A DNA stretch of 64,000 nucleotides, taken from positions 124,001 to 188,000 of the forward strand of contig NZ_BAAADS010000018.1 in assembly GCF_039522605.1 (NCBI RefSeq), given 5' to 3'. Below the pieces are notes generated by a model, which was given only the letters and a program-made list of their open reading frames with translations, had not been told where the DNA came from and searched no databases. The translations under genes and the position numbers were made by a program. Below are positions 33,981 through 42,756 of the stretch, piece after piece (position 1 is the stretch's first letter; the number at the start of each line of letters is the position of its first letter). The stretch comes from Lentibacillus siamensis. GTDB lineage: Bacteria; Bacillota; Bacilli; Bacillales; Amphibacillaceae.

Positions 33981-34210
33981 ATGATTAGAATAAAACTTGA
34001 TGTATGATGGCAGAGCGCAAAATGTCATTAAACAAACTGTCCGTAATAGTAGGAATAACACCAGCCAATTTATCAATCCTCAAAAATGAAAAAAGAAAAG
34101 CAATCCATTTTGCGACGCTTGATGCGCTATGTAAAACATTAGATTGTCAGCCGGGGGATTTGATTGAGTATGTTGAAGAGGGGGGATCTGGGTTAGGTGG
34201 GGTGGGTTGA
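33981..34210 (+). pseudogene. YozG-like HTH regulator with a 5' frameshift
   Basis: A small Cro/C1-type regulator of the YozG kind. The body, from ATG 34004, reads MMAERKMSLNKLSVIVGITPANLSILKNEKRKAI then FATLDALCKTLDCQPGDLIEYVEE. In this family the protein normally starts with a short beta strand (M-I-x-I-K-L-D) directly before that; exactly this peptide (MIRIKLDV) is encoded from ATG 33981 but in a different frame, so one base has been lost near 34002. The 34004 ATG has no ribosome binding site. Full-length would be about 75 residues. These regulators usually accompany a DUF2975 membrane protein, not found here. Either a broken gene or a sequencing error. Confidence 0.7.
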
Positions 34211-34391
34211 ATTTTGGATCGTATCCTGGACCGGAAGATGGTTTGTAAGCTCCCCATGCTTCTTGTAATAACATGCCAGATAAATTATAGAAAAGCAAAA
34301 AACGCCCCAGCGCTTCTTCCGGTTCCTCAAAAACATCCGTAATAGTACAAGCTAACATATGCATAACTTGTTCACATAAGGAGTGATGCAT

Positions 34392-35795
34392 ATGATAAAG
34401 GCACATAAAAATATGCTGTATTTTGGAGATAACCTCTTTGTTTTAAAAACTCATATAAAAAGTGATTCTGTTGATTTGATATATCTGGACCCTCCGTTTA
34501 ACAGTAACAGAGATTATAATCAAATCTTCACATACCCTGATGGGGCCAAATCAACTGCTCAAATTGAAGTGTTTGAAGATACATGGTATTGGAACAGCGA
34601 TGTGGAAAAGTCATTTGCTGAAACAATAAACTATTATCATAACAATCTAGTATCTAATTTTTTAATTTCCATGCGTCAGCTACTTGGGACAAATCAAATG
34701 ATGGCATACTTGACTATGATGGCTCCCAGATTGCTCGAAATGTATAGGGTGTTAAAAACTAATGGCGTATTATTTTTACATTGCGACCCTTCCGCTTCAC
34801 ATTATTTGAAGATGTTAATAGACGCGGTTTTTGGATTTAAAAACTTTCAAAACGAAATTATTTGGTGCTACAGACAAGGTGGGAGAGGAAAACGCAATTT
34901 TGCTAAGAAACACGATATCATCTTCTTTTATTCCAAAGGCAGAGACTATACTTTCAATATAGATGAAGTTAGAGTACCATACAAGGGAACGGGAGGCTAT
35001 CAAACCAGCGGAAAGGGGGTAACGAATTCCAACGGTAAAACCTATATCCCGAATGAAAAGGGAAAAGTACCGGAAGATTGGTGGGATATTCCTGCATTAC
35101 CTCCTATGGCGAAGGAAAGAGTTGGATACCCCACCCAAAAACCTCTTGCGTTGCTTAACCGTATTATTAAAAGTTCCTCCAATAAAGGTGATGTGATTTT
35201 GGATCCTTTTTGTGGGTGTGGGACAGCAATCGTGTCTGCCCAGAACCTTGAACGAAATTGGATTGGAATTGATATAACCCATATTGCCATAACAACGATA
35301 AAGGACCGACTAGATAAGGAGTTTGGTATGGCAAACAATTACGAAATTGCCGGTGAACCCATAGACATTGAAGGTGCAAAGCAACTAGCTGAAAACAGCC
35401 GTTTTCAATTCCAAATTTGGTCATTATCCTTACTGGGAATTAACTATAAGGATGATTTCAATTCTATAAAAAAAGGTCCTGACGGTGGGATAGATGGTAT
35501 TCGCTTTTTTTACGATGGAGATGGTGGCAAATTTAAAAAGTCTATCATACAAATTAAAAGCGGAAAAGTGAGCGTAAAGGATATTAGGGAACTAAATGCG
35601 GTAGTAGAACGTGAAAACGCTGCAACGGGAGTGTTTGTCACCCTTAATCCCCCCACGCGCAATATGATAAATGAAGCAGCGGGAGCCGGTATATTTAGAA
35701 ATTATAAGGAAAAAGAATATCCGTTTATAACGATTGTGAAAATAAGTGATTTATTACTACATAAAATCTTGCCAAGAAACATTTTTCCGGATTAA
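34392..35795 (+). CDS. DNA methyltransferase fused to an Mrr-like endonuclease domain
   Basis: A 467-residue bifunctional protein. The N-terminal part is an N4-cytosine/N6-adenine methyltransferase with motif IV first (YLDPPFNSNRDY, about residues 31-42) and the SAM-binding motif later (VILDPFCGCGTAIVSA, about 270), a beta-class order. The C-terminal ~130 residues look like an Mrr-type PD-(D/E)XK nuclease: GPDGGIDGIRFF with the metal-binding Asp, then IIQIKSGKVSVKDIREL with the Q-x-K motif. A single-polypeptide restriction-modification enzyme is the natural reading, acting on DNA at a sequence that cannot be read here. AAGGAG is 8 bp from ATG 34392; ATG 34386 is too close. It is convergent with the helicase trio. 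Confidence 0.85.
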   Translation: MIKAHKNMLYFGDNLFVLKTHIKSDSVDLIYLDPPFNSNRDYNQIFTYPDGAKSTAQIEVFEDTWYWNSDVEKSFAETINYYHNNLVSNFLISMRQLLGTNQMMAYLTMMAPRLLEMYRVLKTNGVLFLHCDPSASHYLKMLIDAVFGFKNFQNEIIWCYRQGGRGKRNFAKKHDIIFFYSKGRDYTFNIDEVRVPYKGTGGYQTSGKGVTNSNGKTYIPNEKGKVPEDWWDIPALPPMAKERVGYPTQKPLALLNRIIKSSSNKGDVILDPFCGCGTAIVSAQNLERNWIGIDITHIAITTIKDRLDKEFGMANNYEIAGEPIDIEGAKQLAENSRFQFQIWSLSLLGINYKDDFNSIKKGPDGGIDGIRFFYDGDGGKFKKSIIQIKSGKVSVKDIRELNAVVERENAATGVFVTLNPPTRNMINEAAGAGIFRNYKEKEYPFITIVKISDLLLHKILPRNIFPD

Positions 35796-35938
35796 TATTA
35801 TGCCTCTACCCACCATTACATCTTAGTATTTAGAATGTTTGAATTGTACTTCTAATATTCATAATTGTCTCTATAGTTAAGGAGCTATGTGGGGGTAATC
35901 GTAAATAACCGGTAGTCAAAATTTGGTCTGACCTGCCT

Positions 35939-35973
35939 CACACCATTAAGGGAATGATTCCCTTAATGGTGTG
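35939..35973. repeat. 35-bp near-perfect palindrome between convergent genes
   Basis: 17-bp arms CACACCATTAAGGGAAT / its complement around a single central G. It lies in the 299-bp gap between the methyltransferase and helicase stops; no T run flanks it on either strand, so it is not a standard terminator. Confidence 0.8.
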
Positions 35974-36094
35974 CAGCTGGTGCCCAATCGTCTTTCCAGA
36001 TTTGAAGGATACCATAAGCGTTAATGAAAGAAGAATTATTGTTATGTGATAATGTAAATACATTCAATAATAAATTATAAACTGTCAAAGTTAT

Positions 36095-39000
36095 TTAAAC
36101 ACCGATTTCCTTCATCTCTTTCCTCTTCGCAAATGGGCTTAGATTCATAAATAACTCCTTCAATTGTTCTTCTCCTATACCATTACTCAGCAATTGATCC
36201 AGCAAATCACCCTGCCGTGCTTGGCCAAGGCTTAACCGGTACAGTGTCAGCACCTTCATTAACCTTCTATACTTTGCCCCATCACGGCTGAGTGGATATA
36301 AAGGAAAAACGCGTTCAATACCTTCTCCATCTTTTCCTGGCAATGACCAAAATGGCACAAGTTCTGATGTGTTATCATCTCGCTCCACCTCGTTTGCCTG
36401 TGTGAACATCTCATTCCATATTTCTTTATTAAAAAAAATGTTTCCATAACGATTGGCGATATTCTGCCTGATCGCATGGCATTTATAACGGTTAATTCTG
36501 CCATCCCGCTGTTCCAGGTCAATCGGATTCGATGGCAAATTCCAATGCATGATTTTTCTGCAATAATAATGAAAATCCAGCCCCTCCTGACCGATGGAGG
36601 TCGTTGCCAGAACAAATGGACGAAATGGTGAATTAAAAGCTAACCTGACATTATCTTTACGGTTTTTAGATTTATCTGCATTCCGTTTATCATAAAACCC
36701 TACTGCGAAATTAGTCCGCATTTTAATGGATGTATCGTCCTTTCCAGATTCACCGCTTGACGCACGTTTTTGAAATGATTGATACGTGTCAACATTTAAA
36801 CTGGCAGAGTGGGACTTTAATGCAGTCGTCATCACATTCAATAGACGTTCATTCCGCTCTTTCGCCTCCATTCTGTTCAAACCGCCTTCTTCAAGAAGCA
36901 TATGGGCGTATTCATCAAGCATTGCCTGGAAATTTCCATCCACGCAATATTTAAGAACTCCTTTCCAGTGGGCATCTTTGGCATATTCTAATTCAACTAT
37001 TGAAATCATTTCCTGTATATTAAAACGATCAATGATTGTTTTCCCGAGTTTAATAGCATAAGGCAAATTTTCGCTTTGGACATTTGCCATTAAACGCAAA
37101 GCACAAATTGCCGGTGAACCTAATACCATTGCAGTAAGCACATCCAATAAGTCATCTGGCTGCCTGCCCAGTACTGGCGGTGAATCCTGATAATACATCT
37201 CCCGAAGCTCTTCAAAATGCTGAGCAATTCCGGCAAGATCATCCTCATTCCCCTGTTCACCTTCATCTTCCACCGATAGCAAATTTTCTTGTTCAAACCA
37301 GTTTTGAATGACTGGTTCATCTAAATCAAATAACAATGGAGCTATATAATACCAGCGTTCATCACGGCGCGTTTCATTAGCCTTGGACTCATAGGACAAC
37401 CCACCCAGCAGACTGGACAGTTTATCTTTAATCTCAGCCTTAATTGCTTCCAATGACAACCCGCGGTTTAATATATCAACTGGATCAAAAAGCTTCGCCA
37501 GTGTCACAGATGGATATAAAAGTGTTAAGTGATTCATGTTGGCAGGTGCATTATTTTTAATTCTAAAATTCAATCTTGGACGCGGATAGCGTTGTTCGGC
37601 AAAATAGTTATAAGCCTTGGACCGTTTTTTCTTCGGTGTTCTCTGTACCAATTCACCAACTGTTTTCCGCTCCGCTTCATAAGACAGAAGTGTCGCAATG
37701 GAGCGTGGAACCATTTCCCAGCCGGAAAAAACGAGTACCTTTGAAAAGGAGCTCATCCCTTTGTAGCACCCCTCAAACTCATAGTATGGCAGTGAAGGAG
37801 GAATCCACATCAACCGTTCCGCACCGTCGGCTAGTGCAATTTCTTTCAGCTTTTTCATTCTGGCATTCGTTTCCCGTAACTTTCCGTACTTTCCTATCGT
37901 TTTTCGATTAACCCACAAAAGCGGATTTTTAAGCGATGCATTGTTTACCGGGTTCCTGCTTACTTCATTCATTATTTTATCTTTCAGTTTGTAATGATCC
38001 ATAAACGACATTAAAAACGGCGCAGACTTTACATATTCAACTGGAACACTATCCTTTAAACCAACCCGCTGTAATAACTTGTCCATTTCTATATAGGACG
38101 CCACATCATCTTCCGTTATTTGTAATGTTGTTTTATCGATTGATTCATTACTGACATCTGTATTACCTTCTTCCAAAACACGTTCTGTTCTGGCAATTCC
38201 TTTATAAAGACTGTCTTCAGCAACCTGCTTTTTGGCCAGAATCATCGCAAAATCCTGTGTCGAAACTTCACTTAGAGATGTTGAATAATCATCCCATACA
38301 CGCCGGAACTCTTGTTTATGCTGTGGGTGCTTTTCAAACAGGAAGTCAGTAACCTGCATAAATTCTTTATAATGTTCGTCGGTTCCAGATTCGGATATTT
38401 CTTCCAGTGTTGAGTATGGTTTGTATGGAGTAGCAGACAACAACAGAATTTTCACCTGAGAATTATCCATCTTTGGATTGTTAAAAAATTTACTTGCCAG
38501 CATAGCTGTTTCACTTTCACGTTCCGCGTTAATCAGTTCCGGAAAGCGTTGAAATTCATCCATAATTACAAGGTCGGCATCAATTAAATCAACACTTGCT
38601 TCTGCCATCATCTTCCGCAGCTTTTGAATGACCTGCGTCTGACCTTCTACCCGCTTTTCAGGATCACCTTGTTTTTTTAATATGTCACAGACATCACTAA
38701 ATTCTCGTTGAAATCCTGGATTTTCCGAAAAAAATTGATCGATTTTCGTATGCATCGTCTCTAAGTAGGCACCAGCCGATTTTTCATCACATTCCCTGAC
38801 TCTTTTGTTATATTCTTCATTCCAAACAGCCCAACCTTTATAAGCAGAATCAGTCATCATTATTTCCAATTCTTTTAAGTAAGGTTCAAAAAATCCATGA
38901 CGCTTCAATATCGCAAAAATCAACGCCCTTTCCCTGACACTGCCACACCCCTGGGTCATTTTAAATGAGGTGGAAGGTGTTAACGGGATAAGCTGAATAT

Positions 39001-39373
39001 AATTTTCCTGTACTGCTTCACTGTATTCATCTTCAAAAATCTTAAGATGCTGCATGGATAGGCGCGTATCTGAAAGCCCATCCAAGGTAACTCGATGATC
39101 AATTCTTAACTTACTAAGGTTTTGGGAAGCAATATTCTGGTTGGAACATACATAAACAACTTTAAACAAGTTATCATTCTGTTCCTGATGATAACGGGCA
39201 GTTTTAGCAATTACTCCTTTTGCAACCATCGTCTTGCCAAGGCCGACTTCATCTGCAACGAGAACCCTGGAATAATTAGTTGTGAACAGCTGATGTACGC
39301 GTTCAACTGTTGCCCGCTGAAAATCTTTTAAACCAGCCAATATTTCCTTTTCCTTATGATATAAATCAATCAT
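36095..39373 (-). CDS. Large SNF2-like DEAD/DEAH helicase (defence-associated)
   Basis: A 1092-residue superfamily 2 helicase. Motifs in order: LKDFQRATVERV and VLVADEVGLGKTMVAKG (Walker A, about 10-52), MDEFQRFPEL (motif II variant DEFQ, about 268), LLLSATPY (motif III), a long insertion in the middle, then VLVFSGWEM, LATTSIGQEGLDFHYY (motif V) and DLEQRDGRINR (motif VI, about 975). Walker A in the form ADEVGLGKT resembles SNF2/DrmD-type translocases. The ATG overlaps the upstream PLD gene stop by 4 bp, so it is the last gene of a three-gene operon. ATP-dependent DNA or RNA translocation coupled to the PLD nuclease is inferred. It ends about 300 bp from the convergent methyltransferase. Confidence 0.85.
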   Translation of the reverse strand: MIDLYHKEKEILAGLKDFQRATVERVHQLFTTNYSRVLVADEVGLGKTMVAKGVIAKTARYHQEQNDNLFKVVYVCSNQNIASQNLSKLRIDHRVTLDGLSDTRLSMQHLKIFEDEYSEAVQENYIQLIPLTPSTSFKMTQGCGSVRERALIFAILKRHGFFEPYLKELEIMMTDSAYKGWAVWNEEYNKRVRECDEKSAGAYLETMHTKIDQFFSENPGFQREFSDVCDILKKQGDPEKRVEGQTQVIQKLRKMMAEASVDLIDADLVIMDEFQRFPELINAERESETAMLASKFFNNPKMDNSQVKILLLSATPYKPYSTLEEISESGTDEHYKEFMQVTDFLFEKHPQHKQEFRRVWDDYSTSLSEVSTQDFAMILAKKQVAEDSLYKGIARTERVLEEGNTDVSNESIDKTTLQITEDDVASYIEMDKLLQRVGLKDSVPVEYVKSAPFLMSFMDHYKLKDKIMNEVSRNPVNNASLKNPLLWVNRKTIGKYGKLRETNARMKKLKEIALADGAERLMWIPPSLPYYEFEGCYKGMSSFSKVLVFSGWEMVPRSIATLLSYEAERKTVGELVQRTPKKKRSKAYNYFAEQRYPRPRLNFRIKNNAPANMNHLTLLYPSVTLAKLFDPVDILNRGLSLEAIKAEIKDKLSSLLGGLSYESKANETRRDERWYYIAPLLFDLDEPVIQNWFEQENLLSVEDEGEQGNEDDLAGIAQHFEELREMYYQDSPPVLGRQPDDLLDVLTAMVLGSPAICALRLMANVQSENLPYAIKLGKTIIDRFNIQEMISIVELEYAKDAHWKGVLKYCVDGNFQAMLDEYAHMLLEEGGLNRMEAKERNERLLNVMTTALKSHSASLNVDTYQSFQKRASSGESGKDDTSIKMRTNFAVGFYDKRNADKSKNRKDNVRLAFNSPFRPFVLATTSIGQEGLDFHYYCRKIMHWNLPSNPIDLEQRDGRINRYKCHAIRQNIANRYGNIFFNKEIWNEMFTQANEVERDDNTSELVPFWSLPGKDGEGIERVFPLYPLSRDGAKYRRLMKVLTLYRLSLGQARQGDLLDQLLSNGIGEEQLKELFMNLSPFAKRKEMKEIGV

Positions 39374-41160
39374 CGTTTCACCTTCTTTGCCGCCTGAATA
39401 AATGTCTGGTACAACTGATTAAATTCTGGAGGAACAATCGAGTCATCATCAATCATGCGAATCACGCTTTCAATATCCTCCAATTTTTCCGGTGAATGCG
39501 CTGCAGTTTTTAACATATTTTCATAAATTACTGGAGTATCACTTTCCTGCACGTCCCAGGAATCCAGCCCGAAATTTTGCTTATCTTTATTTTCTATAGC
39601 TGCCATTAGAAAGTCATCTGCCAATAGAAAAGCTATATATTTTAAAAATGTATACGAGTTCTTAACGATTGAACGAAAAATTTCATGTTCTCGTTCCACA
39701 GGCAAACCAGTGGTATCAATTTTGATAACCCGCTCAATGGATTCACCTTCTTTCTCCACCCGAACTTTATAAAAATGTCCAAGTTCAAGTATGTTCAATC
39801 CATTAATTATTGTTGACTGTTGCAGTGTTGCGGTTGCTGTACTAAGCAAAGGACCTATTGTAAATTCAATATCTTCATTTCCGTGAAAATCTCCAAGTGT
39901 TATTTCTACGGTGTATGTATTGTCATTTTGTGTTACTGTTGCATGCAGCTGCGATCTGCAAAGTGACTTAATCCCTTGTTGAAGTTGTTCCAATATATCG
40001 GATTCTTCAACTGCTTGCTCCGGAATTTCTTCAACCCGTTCAAAAGGATTATCGTCATCCTCCCCGAAAAGATCATCCAACAGATTCATAATCTGAAACC
40101 CACGCTTCCGGTAGTTCAGCTGTAATAAAAACTCAACATTGCCATGAAATGCATTACGTGAACAATTAGCCGAGCCTACATATATAACATGATGATTATA
40201 CTTGGATTTAGCATACAATTTGGCATGTATATCCTGAAGCTGTGCCATTTCACCAGACTCATCTTCTTCACTTATCGCACTTTCTCCGTCAACCACTGAA
40301 TCTTTTAACGTATAAACGATAAAATCATGCATGAGTTCAGGTGTTAGCTTATGGAGTTCAGTTTTCCTTGTAATCAATACCCGTTCAGGCACGTTATGTT
40401 TTGATTCCGTCAAGGTTTTCTTATGGAGTTCCTTGATAGTCGCCCCACTTATAAACGGCGACATAACAATTAGTTTATGAAAACTGTCAAATACACCTGA
40501 CGATTCTTCCTCATATCCATCGATTCCAATTGGACAAAATTCAAAATCAGCGTATTGATTTAAAACAGGGTTAAACTGTACATAATCCAGTTCTGAAATA
40601 AGCTGATTTATTTGCTCGGTCTTATCTTGACTTGTTGAAAACTCAGTAAGAAACTGCAGAAAGTCAGCCAATGGACGGTTTTTATCAGTTGGTTGATATA
40701 CCTTTTTTCCTTCAAGCGCAATGGCAATGTCCCAGCTCCGGTCAAATGTCATGTTACGCGTCAGAACAAGTAGCCTGTATAGTTCCTCCTGCTCCTCATT
40801 CCGATATTTAATCAGCCATAACTTGGGATGAAATGATTTTCCATTCTCCAAGGATATTTCAAATACACTGTTTTCCATCAAGGCAAAAAGTGAATTGTTT
40901 TTCCGTGGCACCTTTATTTGTCCACCTTCACAAAAAATCGCAAATTTCTCCGCACTTTTTCGTAATCCCTCGAGTACGTATACCGGGTCTTCCATCATCG
41001 TTTGATCCATCTCTTCTGACAACCCTAAGGCCAATGGAACACCAACCAAGGCCTCTAAATCAAGAGAATATGTCGTCCCCACTGCAAATTCAACCACATA
41101 ACCAACAGGAGGTGTCAATAGTTCAGAGTAGTTTAGCCTATCTTCATCTGGCTTCAGCAT
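39370..41160 (-). CDS. PLD-family nuclease-like protein (two HKD motifs)
   Basis: A 596-residue protein with two phospholipase D-type motifs: the first in SFHPKLWLIKY ... LVLTRNMTFDRSWD (about 120-155), the second in IHAKLYAKSKY ... VYVGSANCSRNAFHGNVEF (about 315-350), giving H-x-K and downstream Asn/Asp/Ser residues expected for the dimer-like active site. PLD-fold proteins in defence loci, such as DrmC of DISARM or helicase-PLD pairs, are nucleases or nuclease-like effectors. The gene overlaps its upstream neighbour by 17 bp and the helicase gene by 4 bp, so stoichiometric production of a complex is likely. The C-terminal half lacks a recognised domain. Confidence 0.82.
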   Translation of the reverse strand: MLKPDEDRLNYSELLTPPVGYVVEFAVGTTYSLDLEALVGVPLALGLSEEMDQTMMEDPVYVLEGLRKSAEKFAIFCEGGQIKVPRKNNSLFALMENSVFEISLENGKSFHPKLWLIKYRNEEQEELYRLLVLTRNMTFDRSWDIAIALEGKKVYQPTDKNRPLADFLQFLTEFSTSQDKTEQINQLISELDYVQFNPVLNQYADFEFCPIGIDGYEEESSGVFDSFHKLIVMSPFISGATIKELHKKTLTESKHNVPERVLITRKTELHKLTPELMHDFIVYTLKDSVVDGESAISEEDESGEMAQLQDIHAKLYAKSKYNHHVIYVGSANCSRNAFHGNVEFLLQLNYRKRGFQIMNLLDDLFGEDDDNPFERVEEIPEQAVEESDILEQLQQGIKSLCRSQLHATVTQNDNTYTVEITLGDFHGNEDIEFTIGPLLSTATATLQQSTIINGLNILELGHFYKVRVEKEGESIERVIKIDTTGLPVEREHEIFRSIVKNSYTFLKYIAFLLADDFLMAAIENKDKQNFGLDSWDVQESDTPVIYENMLKTAAHSPEKLEDIESVIRMIDDDSIVPPEFNQLYQTFIQAAKKVKR

Positions 41161-42352
41161 ATTTACCCTCCAAACCTGTAGCGATGTCTTCCATAATTAT
41201 TTTTGAATCCGGGAAACGATATTGCAGCCGGTCATTCCCGATCCAGTCTCCCTCTTTATAGCTGTACATTTTGGAATTGTGTAATTTTGCCCTGTCTTTT
41301 GTCTTAAGTTCAATTTCCCGACCGATTATTAACTCATCCATCGCATTATTATGCCCAGCAACAACCGCTTCCTGCCATTCACGCAGAAAACGGAACAACG
41401 GATAGTTATGGATAGAAAGCCTGTGAAGAATTTTTTTAAATGGAAATGTGGCAAATTCATATTTAACAAAATCACTGTTAATCCAGTTGGTCCATTTTTT
41501 CACAGCAGTTTCACTTTGCCCATTGGAGGCAATCAGGTTATAACGGATATGTGCTCCATGTAGAAACTTACTGAATTTATTTGCCTGATCATAATCGTCT
41601 CGCAATTTGCCACTTTCCGGAATAATTGAATCCAATGCCTCAAAACTCTCAATATCTTTCCATTCCCTGTGATCCATCTGTAGCAAATAGGATAATAAAC
41701 TATCTTTGGACTTGTCTGCCGAAGTAATTCGGGTTTTTAAAAATTGCGCCTCATCATATCTAAGATCCATGGTAAGATTGTTCTTCCAGTCTGATTCGGG
41801 CAAAATACACTGCCAGAAGGTCCCGAAATATGCACCATCATTATCACCCAGATCATCCAGTTCCTCATTACCGTACGTATTCACTAACTCTTTATTACGT
41901 TTCATCCGAAACAACGCTTTAGCATAATTCATCAGTGAAAGTGATGGATAGCGAAAAATTTCATATGTCCTTAGACCATTCCAGTAAATCTCTGAAGGCT
42001 TCCGTTTAAGCCTTGTTCCAGCCCGTCCGCCAATCACACCGTCTTCCCCTTCCTGATTAAGTGTTTCAATTAAGGAAACCTCTTCATCCCCAAGTTTCTC
42101 CAACAGTTCTTCAGGTTTTGCATACCTTTCCTTTTCTAGTTCCATCAGTAAATATGGCACAATCAAAAAATACTTCGCTCTCGTCTGGATGGTCGATGTA
42201 CCCGGGAAAAGAATATCAGCAAACCCATCCCGTATCCGGCCAATACCAAGTTCATCCACTGCCCCCGGAGCAGTAAGTGCATCCAGGACCGCCATCACCT
42301 TATCCCTGTGCTCACTGGAGTAATCGATCCAGCCCAGTTTTAGTCCATCCAA
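41144..42352 (-). CDS. DUF6361-family protein
   Basis: A 402-residue protein with the strongly conserved N terminus of DUF6361 (LGWIDYSSEHRDKVMAVLDALTAPGAVDELGIG, RDGFADILFPGTSTIQTRAKYFLIVPYLL). The rest is helical and charged, without catalytic motifs I can name. TTG 42352 follows AAGGAG by 7 bp. It is the first gene of the DUF6361-PLD-helicase operon; this conserved company is the only clue to its role, plausibly target recognition or regulation of the nuclease. No signal peptide or membrane segment. Confidence 0.8.
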   Translation of the reverse strand: MDGLKLGWIDYSSEHRDKVMAVLDALTAPGAVDELGIGRIRDGFADILFPGTSTIQTRAKYFLIVPYLLMELEKERYAKPEELLEKLGDEEVSLIETLNQEGEDGVIGGRAGTRLKRKPSEIYWNGLRTYEIFRYPSLSLMNYAKALFRMKRNKELVNTYGNEELDDLGDNDGAYFGTFWQCILPESDWKNNLTMDLRYDEAQFLKTRITSADKSKDSLLSYLLQMDHREWKDIESFEALDSIIPESGKLRDDYDQANKFSKFLHGAHIRYNLIASNGQSETAVKKWTNWINSDFVKYEFATFPFKKILHRLSIHNYPLFRFLREWQEAVVAGHNNAMDELIIGREIELKTKDRAKLHNSKMYSYKEGDWIGNDRLQYRFPDSKIIMEDIATGLEGKYAEAR

Positions 42353-42407
42353 TGTAAAACTCCTTCAAATTAATGTTTTCAATATAGTGATACGAATAGT
42401 AACATAT

Positions 42408-42436
42408 GATAATTGTCATTTAATAAAGCAAGTCAA
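42408..42436 (-). promoter_or_regulatory. Possible promoter of the DUF6361-PLD-helicase operon
   Basis: On the minus strand TTGACT (42436-42431), 17 bp, ATTATC (42413-42408), about 55 bp upstream of the TTG start. The -10 is a weak match. Confidence 0.4.
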
Positions 42437-42450
42437 AAATAAAATTATCC

Positions 42451-42597
42451 TTATCGTTCGGCAAACACTTTTAAAATAAGATCACTTCGTTCGTCACCTC
42501 GATTATCGGAAAAGAAAAAGCTTAAATTTGTGTCATTACAAAATCGTTCATACAGATGAGGAGGCAATGTCTCTGCTTTGTTACTATTTTTAAGGTT
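42451..42597 (-). other. Possible 3' remnant of a deleted gene
   Basis: An open frame of 48 codons without a start codon, ending at TAA 42451-42453. The peptide (KAETLPPHLYERF, FFFSDNRGDERSDLILKVFAER) looks like a genuine protein C terminus. It sits between gajB and the DUF6361 operon and may be what is left of another island gene. I do not recognise its family. Confidence 0.3.
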
Positions 42598-42612
42598 TTA
42601 TACAGAGAGGCA

Positions 42613-42680
42613 GGCATGATAACGTATTATGTGTGAGCCAATATCCTTTGATATTGGCGCCTTGGCCCGTGAATCATGCC
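42613..42680. other. Strongly structured intergenic segment
   Basis: An outer stem GGCATGAT/ATCATGCC (42613-42620, 42673-42680) encloses a perfect 9-bp hairpin GCCAATATC-CTTT-GATATTGGC (42637-42658). A further stem, AACCGAC/GTTGGTT, lies just outside at about 42699-42725. It fills the gap after gajB. It may be a mobile-element end (the stretch GAAGCTCCGTGTCAA resembles IS200/IS605-type right ends) or a structured RNA; no transposase remnant was identified. Confidence 0.35.
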
Positions 42681-42756
42681 CGCAGAAGCTCCGTGTCAAA
42701 CCGACTTCGATTCTATCTGTTGGTTATGCTCCCAACATCAAATAGCGAGCAACCAT

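Noticed and set aside
34392..42352. Calling the methyltransferase, helicase and PLD genes a DISARM system.
   Set aside because: DrmA and DrmB, the defining core, are absent, and the methyltransferase carries its own nuclease domain and is on the other strand.
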